This document shows positions 1 to 11,175 of a stretch of 64,000 bases of DNA, in pieces. Positions within the stretch are counted from its first letter, which is position 1. Each line of letters begins with the position of its first letter. The notes beneath the pieces were generated by a model that was not told the origin of the DNA, searched no databases, and saw only the letters and a list, made by a program, of their open reading frames with translations. Source of the DNA: Sphingomonas sp. 67-36 (GTDB lineage Bacteria > Pseudomonadota > Alphaproteobacteria > Sphingomonadales > Sphingomonadaceae); contig MKSU01000004.1 of assembly GCA_001897375.1 (NCBI GenBank), forward strand, positions 337,603 to 401,602, written 5' to 3'. The translations under genes and the position numbers were made by a program.

Positions 1-182
1 TTCACCATCTTCTGCAGCACCTCGACCACCAGCGCGTCGTCGTCGGCGACGGCGGGGCCGGTACGCGTCTCGATATCGCGATTCTTGATCGCGGCCTGGA
101 TCAGGCCGACCGCGGCGCGGGTATCCTTGTCGCCGGCCTTCATAGCGGCGATCTGGGCTTGCTTGATGTCGTCTCGAATCAT
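1..182 (-). CDS. GatB/YqeY domain-containing protein (3' end cut by window edge)
   Basis: The first 60 codons are visible, starting MIRDDIKQAQIAAMKAGDK and continuing with a segment rich in Ala and Asp. This matches the N-terminus of the small stand-alone YqeY family, related to the helical tail of the GatB amidotransferase subunit; the cellular role is unclear, with tRNA-dependent amidation usually suggested. The full family length is about 150 residues, so roughly 90 residues lie outside the window. It is transcribed divergently from carA across a 122-base gap. No good Shine-Dalgarno is seen; the start was chosen from family alignment. Confidence 0.85.
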   Translation of the reverse strand, partial: MIRDDIKQAQIAAMKAGDKDTRAAVGLIQAAIKNRDIETRTGPAVADDDALVVEVLQKMV

Positions 183-304
183 GCGAGGGGGAATAGCGCC
201 CATGAAGGTTTGAGGCGAGGGGCGGTTGACGCGAGGAGGGCAAGGGCCTAGCGGGCGGGGCTTAGCGACATCGCGAACCCAAACCTACGGAGTGCCCGCC
301 GATC

Positions 305-1489
305 ATGGCCGACGCCAAGCCCTTTGACGTGCCCGAAGGCGCCACCGGCGTCCTTGTTCTCGCTTCCGGCGAAATCGCCTGGGGCCGAGGTTTCGGCGCC
401 GAGGGCGAAGTGGTGGGGGAAGTGTGCTTCCACACCGCGATGACCGGCTATCAGGAGATCATGACCGACCCGAGCTTCGCCGGTCAGATCATCACCTTCA
501 CCTTCCCGCATATCGGCAATGTCGGCGCGAATCCCGACGACGTGGAGGCGGATGAGCCGCACGCGCTCGGCATGATCGTGCGCGAGGACGTGACCGCGCC
601 CTCCAGCTTCCGCGCCGTGGAGCGGCTGGACGGCTGGATGAAGCGCCACGCCCGTGTCGGTCTCGCCGGGATCGACACGCGCGCGCTCACTCGCCGCATC
701 CGCACCGGCGGCGCGCCCAACGGTGTGATCGCGCATTCCGCATCGGGCAAGTTCGACATCCCGCTGCTGCTGGAGATGGCGCGCGGCTGGCCGGGGCTGG
801 AGGGCATGGATCTCGCCATCGCCGTTACCACCGAGACGCATTACGGCTGGGGCGAGACGCGCGAGGGCGGCGTGTGGCGGCTCGGCTTCGGCTATGCCGG
901 GATTGACGGCGGCGAGCGGCCGCATGTCGTAGCGGTGGATTACGGCAGCAAGCACAATATCTTCCGTAACCTTGTTAAAGCAGGCGCGAAAGTTTCCGTG
1001 GTGCCCGCGACAGCGAGCTACGAGGAGATCATGGCGCTCGACCCTGATGGCATCTTTCTGTCGAACGGCCCCGGCGATCCGGCGGCGACCGGCGAATATG
1101 CGGTGCCGGTGATCCAGCGGTTGCTGGAGACGGGCAAGCCGCTGTTCGGCATCTGCCTCGGCCACCAGCTTCTTGGGCTGGCGGTCGGCGGCAAGACCAC
1201 CAAGATGTTCCAGGGCCATCGCGGCGCGAACCATCCGGTGAAGCGCCTGTCGGACGGCGCGGTCGAGATCACCAGCATGAACCACGGCTTCGCGGTCGAT
1301 CGCGACACGCTGCCCGAAGGCGTGCGCGAGACGCATGTGTCGCTGTTCGATGGCAGCAATTGCGGGATCGAGCTGATCGACCGACCGGCGTTCAGCGTGC
1401 AATATCACCCCGAAGCGTCGCCGGGGCCGCAGGACAGTTTCTATCTGTTCGAGCGGTTCGTGGGTGAGGTGAAAGCGGCCGCGAAATGA
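305..1489 (+). CDS. carA: Carbamoyl-phosphate synthase small (glutaminase) subunit
   Basis: 394 residues. It hydrolyses glutamine and passes ammonia to CarB to make carbamoyl phosphate for pyrimidine and arginine synthesis. The N-terminal CPSase small-chain domain spans about 10-140. The C-terminal class I glutamine amidotransferase domain (about 205-385) has the nucleophile Cys284 in GICLGHQ and the partners His368 and Glu370 in QYHPE. The ATG start fits the family; an ACGGAG motif lies 12 bases upstream, a slightly long spacing. A TTGACG hexamer at 226-231 could be a -35 element but has only a poor -10 partner. The stop overlaps the next gene by 4 bases (ATGA). Confidence 0.98.
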   Translation: MADAKPFDVPEGATGVLVLASGEIAWGRGFGAEGEVVGEVCFHTAMTGYQEIMTDPSFAGQIITFTFPHIGNVGANPDDVEADEPHALGMIVREDVTAPSSFRAVERLDGWMKRHARVGLAGIDTRALTRRIRTGGAPNGVIAHSASGKFDIPLLLEMARGWPGLEGMDLAIAVTTETHYGWGETREGGVWRLGFGYAGIDGGERPHVVAVDYGSKHNIFRNLVKAGAKVSVVPATASYEEIMALDPDGIFLSNGPGDPAATGEYAVPVIQRLLETGKPLFGICLGHQLLGLAVGGKTTKMFQGHRGANHPVKRLSDGAVEITSMNHGFAVDRDTLPEGVRETHVSLFDGSNCGIELIDRPAFSVQYHPEASPGPQDSFYLFERFVGEVKAAAK

Positions 1490-1989
1490 AGAGACGGTTG
1501 CGCTTCATTCTCGCAGGTCTGTTGCTGGCCGGCAGTGCGGCTGACGCGGAAGCGCCGAGCGAGCAGCATTGGACTCGTGTGGACGATCCCCATGCGGTTC
1601 CCTGCATCGGGGAGACGTATAAGCTCCACGTCCCGCCCGATTTCATGCTGGTCGCATCTTCATCGGACAAGCGTGTGACGTGGGCGATTACGGCTGGGCA
1701 GTCCGGGCTCGCGACACAAGCGTGCATCGATCATCGCATCGAGCAAAGAATTTATCGCGGAAAAATTCGGGGCGATGAAGCGCGGTTCGTCGCAGCCATG
1801 CTTCGGAAAACCACGGTTGACCTGCTGGCGAACCGGCTGCGCGACCCGGAAAAGACCAATCTTGTTCGAGAGGCGGGCGGAATCGACGCGTCGCTTCGAT
1901 CCGGGCTTGCACGGCTGATGCAAGACGGACGAGGCCGCTATCCCGGCTTTCCGAATATTCCGCTCACCGTTTCTATCCCTATTTCATAG
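1486..1989 (+). CDS. Small predicted secreted protein inserted between carA and carB
   Basis: 167 residues, not recognised as any family. The N-terminus (MKRRLRFILAGLLLAGSAADAEA) is a clear Sec-type signal peptide, so a periplasmic location is predicted. The mature part has two cysteines (Cys40 and Cys80) that could form a disulfide, and a basic helical middle (about 85-145). It overlaps the carA stop by 4 bases and ends 9 bases before carB, so it should be co-transcribed and translated with both. Its bases look less GC-rich than carA and carB, with several A/T-rich codons around 1740-1870, which suggests later acquisition. Coding status is likely from the overlap and signal peptide, but no homology can be claimed. 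Confidence 0.7.
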   Translation: MKRRLRFILAGLLLAGSAADAEAPSEQHWTRVDDPHAVPCIGETYKLHVPPDFMLVASSSDKRVTWAITAGQSGLATQACIDHRIEQRIYRGKIRGDEARFVAAMLRKTTVDLLANRLRDPEKTNLVREAGGIDASLRSGLARLMQDGRGRYPGFPNIPLTVSIPIS

Positions 1990-1998
1990 CGACAGGCC

Positions 1999-5331
<3,333 letters not shown>

Positions 5332-5410
5332 TCCCACACATTGCAGGATGGTGCGAGGCGGTTGGTTAGGAAGGCCGCCGGCGAAGGGGTTTTGACGGAA
5401 GGATTGCGTG

Positions 5411-5887
5411 ATGGCGACGGTCGAAAAGATGCCGATGCTCCAGGAGGGCTATGAGAAGCTGACGGCTGATCTCAAGCGCCTGAAGGCGGAGCGTCCGTTG
5501 ATCGTCGATGCGATCGAGGAGGCGCGCGCGCACGGCGATCTTTCCGAGAACGCCGAATATCACGCAGCGAAGGAGCGGCAGGGCCAGATCGAGGCGTCGA
5601 TCGCCGATATCGAGGACAAGCTGAGCCGCGCGCAGATCATCGACCCGAAGGACCTGTCAGGTGACAAGGTGGTGTTCGGCGCCACCGTCACGCTGCTCGA
5701 CGAAGATGAAAAGCCGATCCGCTATCAGATCGTCGGCCAGACCGAGGCGGACGCCAAGACCGGCCGCATCAGCTACAACTCGCCGCTCGGCCGCGCGCTG
5801 ATCGGGCGCAGCGTGGACGACGAGGTGGAGGTTTCGGTGCCGGCGGGCGACCGTTATTATCTCGTCTCGAAGATCGAGTTCATCTGA
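5411..5887 (+). CDS. greA: Transcription elongation factor GreA
   Basis: 158 residues, normal for GreA. It binds the RNA polymerase secondary channel and stimulates cleavage of backtracked transcripts. The N-terminal antiparallel coiled coil (about 1-75) includes the [15 protein letters not shown] tip region with the acidic residues that act in cleavage; the C-terminal FKBP-like domain contains [27 protein letters not shown] ribosome site at 5397-5403 is 7 bases from the ATG at 5411, which favours this start over the GTG at 5408. It is followed by a REP-like palindrome. Confidence 0.96.
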   Translation: MATVEKMPMLQEGYEKLTADLKRLKAERPLIVDAIEEARAHGDLSENAEYHAAKERQGQIEASIADIEDKLSRAQIIDPKDLSGDKVVFGATVTLLDEDEKPIRYQIVGQTEADAKTGRISYNSPLGRALIGRSVDDEVEVSVPAGDRYYLVSKIEFI

Positions 5888-5894
5888 GGATCGA

Positions 5895-5973
5895 GCCGTT
5901 CTCCCGCGTAAGCGGGAGTCCGGTAGCGCGCGCCGTCTGCGTGGCGCTCGACCCGCTTTCGCGGGGGAACGGC
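5895..5973. repeat. REP-like double-hairpin palindromic element
   Basis: Two small hairpins, CTCCCGC-gtaa-GCGGGAG (5901-5918) and CCCGC-tttc-GCGGG (5952-5965), are enclosed by outer 13-base arms GCCGTTCTCCCGC (5895-5907) and GCGGGGGAACGGC (5961-5973) that pair at 12 of 13 positions. The sequence GGAGTCCGGTAGCGCGC (5915-5931) recurs with one change at 63474-63490, so the element belongs to a dispersed family. It lies between the convergent greA and DUF4170 genes and may also serve as a bidirectional terminator. Confidence 0.7.
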
Positions 5974-5980
5974 TTGGACC

Positions 5981-6214
5981 CTAGTCCTTCGCGCCCGGCT
6001 TGAGCAGGTCCGGCTCCAGCAGGCGGTGGAGGTGGACCACCACATATTTCATCTCGGCATCGTCCACCGTGCGTTGCGCGGCGGCGCGCCATGCCTTTTC
6101 GGCGCTGGCGTAATCGGGGAAGACGCCGACGATCTCGATCGACGACAGGTCTTCGAAGTCAAGGGTGCGCGGATCGCTGACGCGACCGCCGAAAACGAGG
6201 TGCAGCTTGCTCAT
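5981..6214 (-). CDS. DUF4170 domain-containing small protein
   Basis: 77 residues beginning MSKLHLVFGGRVSDP and containing VGVFPDYASAEKAWRAAAQ and YVVVHLHRLLEPD. This matches the small cytoplasmic DUF4170 family conserved in alphaproteobacteria, whose function is unknown. There is no signal peptide or membrane segment. It stands alone on the minus strand, convergent with greA across the REP-like element. Confidence 0.85.
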   Translation of the reverse strand: MSKLHLVFGGRVSDPRTLDFEDLSSIEIVGVFPDYASAEKAWRAAAQRTVDDAEMKYVVVHLHRLLEPDLLKPGAKD

Positions 6215-6254
6215 GCGCGCGCCCTAGCGCCGGTGGGCGGGGCAAGGGAAGGGG

Positions 6255-6734
6255 TCAATTCGACCCCGAACCCTCTTTGCCCGCCTTGGCCGCGGCATTG
6301 CCGGCGGAGGTCACGGCCTTGACCAGCCCGTCGAGCAGCGATTTCGCCTGATCGCGCGCGGCGTCGCGATTGATGCCGAGTGAATCCAGTTCCGACTTGC
6401 CCGCGCTCTTGGCGGCGGCGAGCGCGGCGGCGGCGGTGCTGCCGACCCGCTTGCCGACCGGCGCGAGCAGTTCCTTCTCGCGTTGGCTGCGCGGCAGGAC
6501 GGCGGCGACGAGCGCGCCCAGCGCAAGCCCGCCGACGATCACGCCGAGCGGATTGGTCTCGATCGTCTCGGCGGTGCGCTGGGCGGCGCTGCGGACATGT
6601 TCGCGCGAGGTCTCCACGGCATCGCCGGCGCGGGCGCGGGCGTTGTCGAGCGTGGAGGTCGCTTTCTCGCGGGCATTGTCGATCCCGTCGCGCAGCTTGC
6701 CGTGGGAGGTTTCGGTGGAAACGTCGTCGGTCAT
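6255..6734 (-). CDS. Small membrane-associated protein, last gene of a YqjD-like cassette
   Basis: 159 residues of no firmly recognised family. A charged, Ala-rich helical N-terminal half (about 1-60) resembles the coiled DUF883/ElaB style. One hydrophobic segment follows at about 62-82 (NPLGVIVGGLALGALVAAVL), then another Ala/Lys-rich helical tail. The start overlaps the stop of the upstream DUF3618-type gene by 4 bases. It probably belongs to the same envelope-associated unit as the three genes upstream. In related genomes such genes are often labelled nutrient-deprivation-induced, but nothing in this sequence proves that. Confidence 0.7.
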   Translation of the reverse strand: MTDDVSTETSHGKLRDGIDNAREKATSTLDNARARAGDAVETSREHVRSAAQRTAETIETNPLGVIVGGLALGALVAAVLPRSQREKELLAPVGKRVGSTAAAALAAAKSAGKSELDSLGINRDAARDQAKSLLDGLVKAVTSAGNAAAKAGKEGSGSN

Positions 6735-7105
6735 TTCTCTTTCCTTTCCGCGCGCGGCGGGGTTTTGCCCGATGGAACGCGGCCGGCGCGCGCTGGTTTC
6801 CTGCGGCCCGCGCGCGCCTTCCGCCTTTTCTCGCCAAGGCTGCCTAGCAATTTGCCGATGTGGCGACGCCCGAGGAAGGCGGCAAGGAGCGTCACCCCGC
6901 CGACAATCTTCCCCGGATGGCGTTTCGCCGCGTTCACGCTCGCATCGAGCGCCCGCGCGCCGGTGTCGCTGATCCGCTCCATCGCCTCCTGCGCGACATT
7001 GTGCGGAGCAAGCCGCGTCTGGAGCGCGCCGAGCGTCGCGGTCATCCGCTCGCGGGCGGCGGCGGCACGCGCCTCGGCGCGGTCGAGTTCGTCCGGTTCG
7101 GTCAT
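6731..7105 (-). CDS. DUF3618-type small protein
   Basis: 124 residues. The N-terminal part (MTEPDELDRAEARAAAARERM then TLGALQTRLAPHNVAQEA) resembles DUF3618, whose members begin with a short helix of this type and carry one weak transmembrane segment, here about 70-84 (IVGGVTLLAAFLGRR). The C-terminus is a strongly basic tail of Arg, Lys and Pro (about 90-124) that could contact phospholipid or nucleic acid. It overlaps both neighbours by 4 bases, so translation is coupled through the cassette. The function of the family is unknown. Confidence 0.7.
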   Translation of the reverse strand: MTEPDELDRAEARAAAARERMTATLGALQTRLAPHNVAQEAMERISDTGARALDASVNAAKRHPGKIVGGVTLLAAFLGRRHIGKLLGSLGEKRRKARAGRRKPARAGRVPSGKTPPRAERKEK

Positions 7106-7434
7106 CGCCGGCCCAGCCTGTTCCTGCCGAAAAGGGCGAGAATCGCCGCGATCAGCAGCACCACGCCGCAGACGATCGCGGTGGCGATGCCCGCCCCGAC
7201 ATGCGGGGCAAGCGCCTCGATCAGCCCGACGAGCAGCGCGACCAGCGCGGCGAGCGCCAGCACGACGGCGCTTGCGAACAGGATCGCGGCGTCGCGAAAA
7301 CGCGCGACGCTGGTGGTGACGCGCGCCTTGACCAGACCGATCTCGGCGCTCGCCACCTCGCGCGCGTCGTCGGCAAGCTGCCCGACGAGTGCGGCGATAC
7401 CGTCATCGACCGCCGGGCGATCCCCCTCCGCCAC
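7102..7434 (-). CDS. Phage holin family protein (YqjE / Holin-X type)
   Basis: 110 residues. An N-terminal amphipathic helix (about 10-50) is followed by two transmembrane segments (about 51-70 and 80-100) separated by a short loop, ending in a basic stretch NRLGRR. This is the layout of the YqjE/Holin-X family, an inner-membrane family unrelated to lysis in most bacteria. It lies 3 bases downstream of the YqjD-like gene and overlaps the next gene by 4 bases, the same pairing as yqjD-yqjE in E. coli. Confidence 0.75.
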   Translation of the reverse strand: MAEGDRPAVDDGIAALVGQLADDAREVASAEIGLVKARVTTSVARFRDAAILFASAVVLALAALVALLVGLIEALAPHVGAGIATAIVCGVVLLIAAILALFGRNRLGRR

Positions 7435-7437
7435 GCC

Positions 7438-7923
7438 TCAGGTCCGGTCGCGCTGGTCCAGACCGGCGGTGAGCAGGCGGGCGACGACGAAGCCGACCGC
7501 CGCCGCCGCGCCGATCGCCACGCCGGGGCTCTTGCGCACCAGATCGCGCGCGCTGTCGATCAGGTCGTCGACGCTCTTCTCGTCGAGCTGCGAGGAAAAG
7601 CCCTGCACCTTCTCGGCGGCGTTGCGGGCATATTGGCCGTATTGCTCGCCGAGCTTGTCATCGACCTGCCCGGCCGCATCGCTGAGAAGCTGCGAAAGCT
7701 GGCCGAGCGCGCTGGAGGCGCGGGCCTTGCCGTCCTCCGCCAGCCCGCGCGCCCTGTCGCCGGCCTGCTCGCGCAGCTTGACGGTGTTGTCGGTCAGCGC
7801 CTGCTTCGCTTCGGAGAAGCGGCTGCCTTCGCCGTTCTTCAGCGGATCGGCCGCCTGCGCCGCATCGCCGGCCGTGGGCACCGCGTCCTGATCGGTCATG
7901 GGCTGGAGCGGGGTGTCGGACAT
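7438..7923 (-). CDS. YqjD/ElaB-like (DUF883-like) membrane-anchored protein
   Basis: 161 residues. A long charged helical region (about 30-130) ends in one C-terminal transmembrane helix (about 137-152, GVAIGAAAAVGFVVARL), as in the YqjD/ElaB/DUF883 family. In E. coli, YqjD is an inner-membrane protein reported to bind ribosomes in stationary phase; whether this distant relative does so is unknown. The start at MSDTPLQPM has GAAGGA upstream. It is the promoter-proximal gene of the four-gene cassette and is divergent from eno across 135 bases. The long open frame continuing upstream over eno is only its antisense shadow. Confidence 0.75.
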   Translation of the reverse strand: MSDTPLQPMTDQDAVPTAGDAAQAADPLKNGEGSRFSEAKQALTDNTVKLREQAGDRARGLAEDGKARASSALGQLSQLLSDAAGQVDDKLGEQYGQYARNAAEKVQGFSSQLDEKSVDDLIDSARDLVRKSPGVAIGAAAAVGFVVARLLTAGLDQRDRT

Positions 7924-8046
7924 GGTTCGAAATCCTTCCTTGGTCGCAATGACAACCCCGCCCGGCACAGGGAGGTTCCATCGCGAATTGCAGCCTTGCG
8001 ACCACATGGGTACAGGCAGCGCGAACTGCCACCCTCCCCATCGTAG

Positions 8047-9339
<1,293 letters not shown>

Positions 9340-9379
9340 AATCGCTTGATAAGCGGCCGGCTTCGCGCGAGATAATTCG

Positions 9380-9697
9380 ATGATGCGTCGCCGGCCGTCC
9401 ACCTTTCTCGTCACGCTTAAGCGCGCGGCTTTGCCGGCCGCCGCGCTGACGGTGATGGCGTTCTTCGGCATCTATGCCGTGGCGGGGCCGAACGGCGTGC
9501 TCGCGCTGGGCGATTACAAGCGCCAGCTTGTGAAGCGCGAGCGTGACTATGCCATGCTCGATCAGCGGCGCACGATGCTGCGCAACCGCGTCGCGCTGCT
9601 CGATCCGCGCCACGCCAACCCCGATATGGTCGATGAGCTGGTGCGCAAGGAACTGAACGTCGCGCACCCGGACGAAGTGATCGTCCCGCTGCATTGA
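9380..9697 (+). CDS. ftsB: FtsB/DivIC-type septum formation initiator
   Basis: 105 residues. A short basic cytoplasmic N-terminus is followed by one transmembrane helix (about 15-35) and a periplasmic coiled coil (about 42-75), ending in a conserved region with DMVDELVRKELNVAHPDEVIV. This is the FtsB/DivIC architecture, a divisome component that bridges FtsL and FtsQ and signals septal synthesis. Placement directly after eno is the usual alphaproteobacterial arrangement. A pyruvate dehydrogenase gene commonly follows, but here a convergent MFS gene does. The start may be the second ATG. Confidence 0.85.
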   Translation: MMRRRPSTFLVTLKRAALPAAALTVMAFFGIYAVAGPNGVLALGDYKRQLVKRERDYAMLDQRRTMLRNRVALLDPRHANPDMVDELVRKELNVAHPDEVIVPLH

Positions 9698-9701
9698 GCC
9701 T

Positions 9702-11099
9702 TCAATAACGTGTCTGGCGCAGCGTCGGGATTTCGGCGCGCGTTTCCGCCAGCGAGGGGTTGCGGATCGACGGACGCAGCCGCGCGACGCTGCATAGACC
9801 GGCGACCAGCGCGAGAGTGGCGGAGATCAGTGGTGGCACGCGTCCGGCGCCGATCTCCATCGCCAGCAGTGCCGCCACCAGCGTCGCGCCGGTGGTCTGG
9901 CCGCTGAGACGCACCGTCGAGACCAGGCTGCCCGCCGCCGCCGACCGTTCGCGCGGGGCCGAGCCGATGATGAGGCGCGCGTTCGGTGGCAGGTATAGCC
10001 CGAAGCCCGATCCGCACAGCGCCATGCGCCACGCGATATCGAAATAGGTGGGATGCGCCGGCATGAAGGCGATCAGCGTCAGCGCGACGATCGACACCGC
10101 CATGCCGATCCCGCCGAGGATACCCGCCGGGATGCGATCGGAGAGATAGCCGGCGAGCGGCGCGACGATCATGTTCGTCATCGGCCACGGCGCGATCGCC
10201 GCGCCGATCGTCGCGGCGGAGAAGCCCAGGGCCTGCAGGCGGAACGGCGTGGAGATCAGCAGCGTCATCGAGGCGGTGAAGGCGACGAACCCGCCGATCG
10301 CGCTCAGCCCGATCACCGGGCGCGCGAGCAGGTCGATCGGCAGGATCGGATGCGATTCATGCTGCTCGCGCCGGATGAAATAATAGCCCACCGCGAAGCC
10401 GGCGAGGGTGATCGCGGCGGAGACGACCGGGCTGTCGCCGTGGACGCCGCTCTCCAGCCCGCCGATGACGAGACCGAACATCGCTGCGCACATCACCGCG
10501 CCGGTCACGTCGAAACTGGTGTGGCGCGGCTTCGGATCGGGGATCGACCGGCCCAGCGCGAGGCTGACGATCGCGAAGGGGATGGCGCTGGCGAACACCC
10601 ACGGCCACGGCGCGACCGCCAGCACCAGCCCGCCGATGGTCGGCGCGGCCGCGGCGGAACTGGTCACCACCACCGAATTGATCGCCAGCCCGCGCCCGAG
10701 ATGGCTCGACGGATAGATCTGCCGGATCAGCGCCGAGGCGACGCTCAGCACCGCCGCCGCGCCCATCGCCTGCACCGCGCGCACGATCAGCAGGAAGGGC
10801 AGGCTCTTCGCGAAAAAGCACAGCAACGTCGCGATGGTGAAGATGAGCTGCCCGCCCTGATAGGTGCGCTTCAACCCGATCCGCTCGCCCAGCCCGGCGA
10901 TCGGCAGCATCAGCATCACCAGCATGACCTGATAGATGGTGACGATCGACACCACCGAGCTTTGCGCGACGTGCAGATCGTGGGCGATCGTGGGCAGCGC
11001 GACATTGGCGACGCCGCCGTCGATGACGACGAGCGCGGACCCGAAGGACATCGCGGCGATTGCGGCGTAACGCCGGGGGATAGGAAGGCCGTCACTCAT
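9702..11099 (-). CDS. MFS transporter, 14-helix drug:H+ antiporter (DHA2/EmrB-QacA) type
   Basis: 465 residues with about 14 hydrophobic segments. The N-terminal region SFGSALVVIDGGVANVALPTIAHDL is typical of DHA2 exporters (motif D1 region, embedded Asp in TM1). LGERIGLKRTYQGG corresponds to motif A, and PTIGGLVLAVAPWPWVF is the TM5 motif C region (GPxxGG-like). It probably exports toxic organic compounds with proton exchange, but the substrate cannot be told. It converges with ftsB, with stops 4 bases apart, and is divergent from the S9 peptidase across a short region holding an 8-base inverted repeat. Confidence 0.88.
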   Translation of the reverse strand: MSDGLPIPRRYAAIAAMSFGSALVVIDGGVANVALPTIAHDLHVAQSSVVSIVTIYQVMLVMLMLPIAGLGERIGLKRTYQGGQLIFTIATLLCFFAKSLPFLLIVRAVQAMGAAAVLSVASALIRQIYPSSHLGRGLAINSVVVTSSAAAAPTIGGLVLAVAPWPWVFASAIPFAIVSLALGRSIPDPKPRHTSFDVTGAVMCAAMFGLVIGGLESGVHGDSPVVSAAITLAGFAVGYYFIRREQHESHPILPIDLLARPVIGLSAIGGFVAFTASMTLLISTPFRLQALGFSAATIGAAIAPWPMTNMIVAPLAGYLSDRIPAGILGGIGMAVSIVALTLIAFMPAHPTYFDIAWRMALCGSGFGLYLPPNARLIIGSAPRERSAAAGSLVSTVRLSGQTTGATLVAALLAMEIGAGRVPPLISATLALVAGLCSVARLRPSIRNPSLAETRAEIPTLRQTRY

Positions 11100-11117
11100 C
11101 GCGATCCTCGATAGCGC

Positions 11118-11138
11118 CGATTGCGGTCATCGCAATCG
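11118..11138. promoter_or_regulatory. Operator-like inverted repeat between divergent MFS and peptidase genes
   Basis: CGATTGCG (11118-11125) and CGCAATCG (11131-11138) are perfect 8-base arms around a 5-base spacer. They sit 19 bases upstream of the MFS start and 38 bases upstream of the peptidase start. The size and position fit a dimeric repressor or activator site acting on one or both divergent genes. No regulator gene lies next to it, so the binding protein is unknown. Confidence 0.45.
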
Positions 11139-11175
11139 CTTGGCATGACGCTTTTTTTGAGAGGATCGTCCCGGG

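Noticed and set aside
7102-7434. Holin-family protein as evidence for a prophage
   Set aside because: No phage structural, lysis or integrase genes are nearby; this family is chromosomal and paired with YqjD-like genes.
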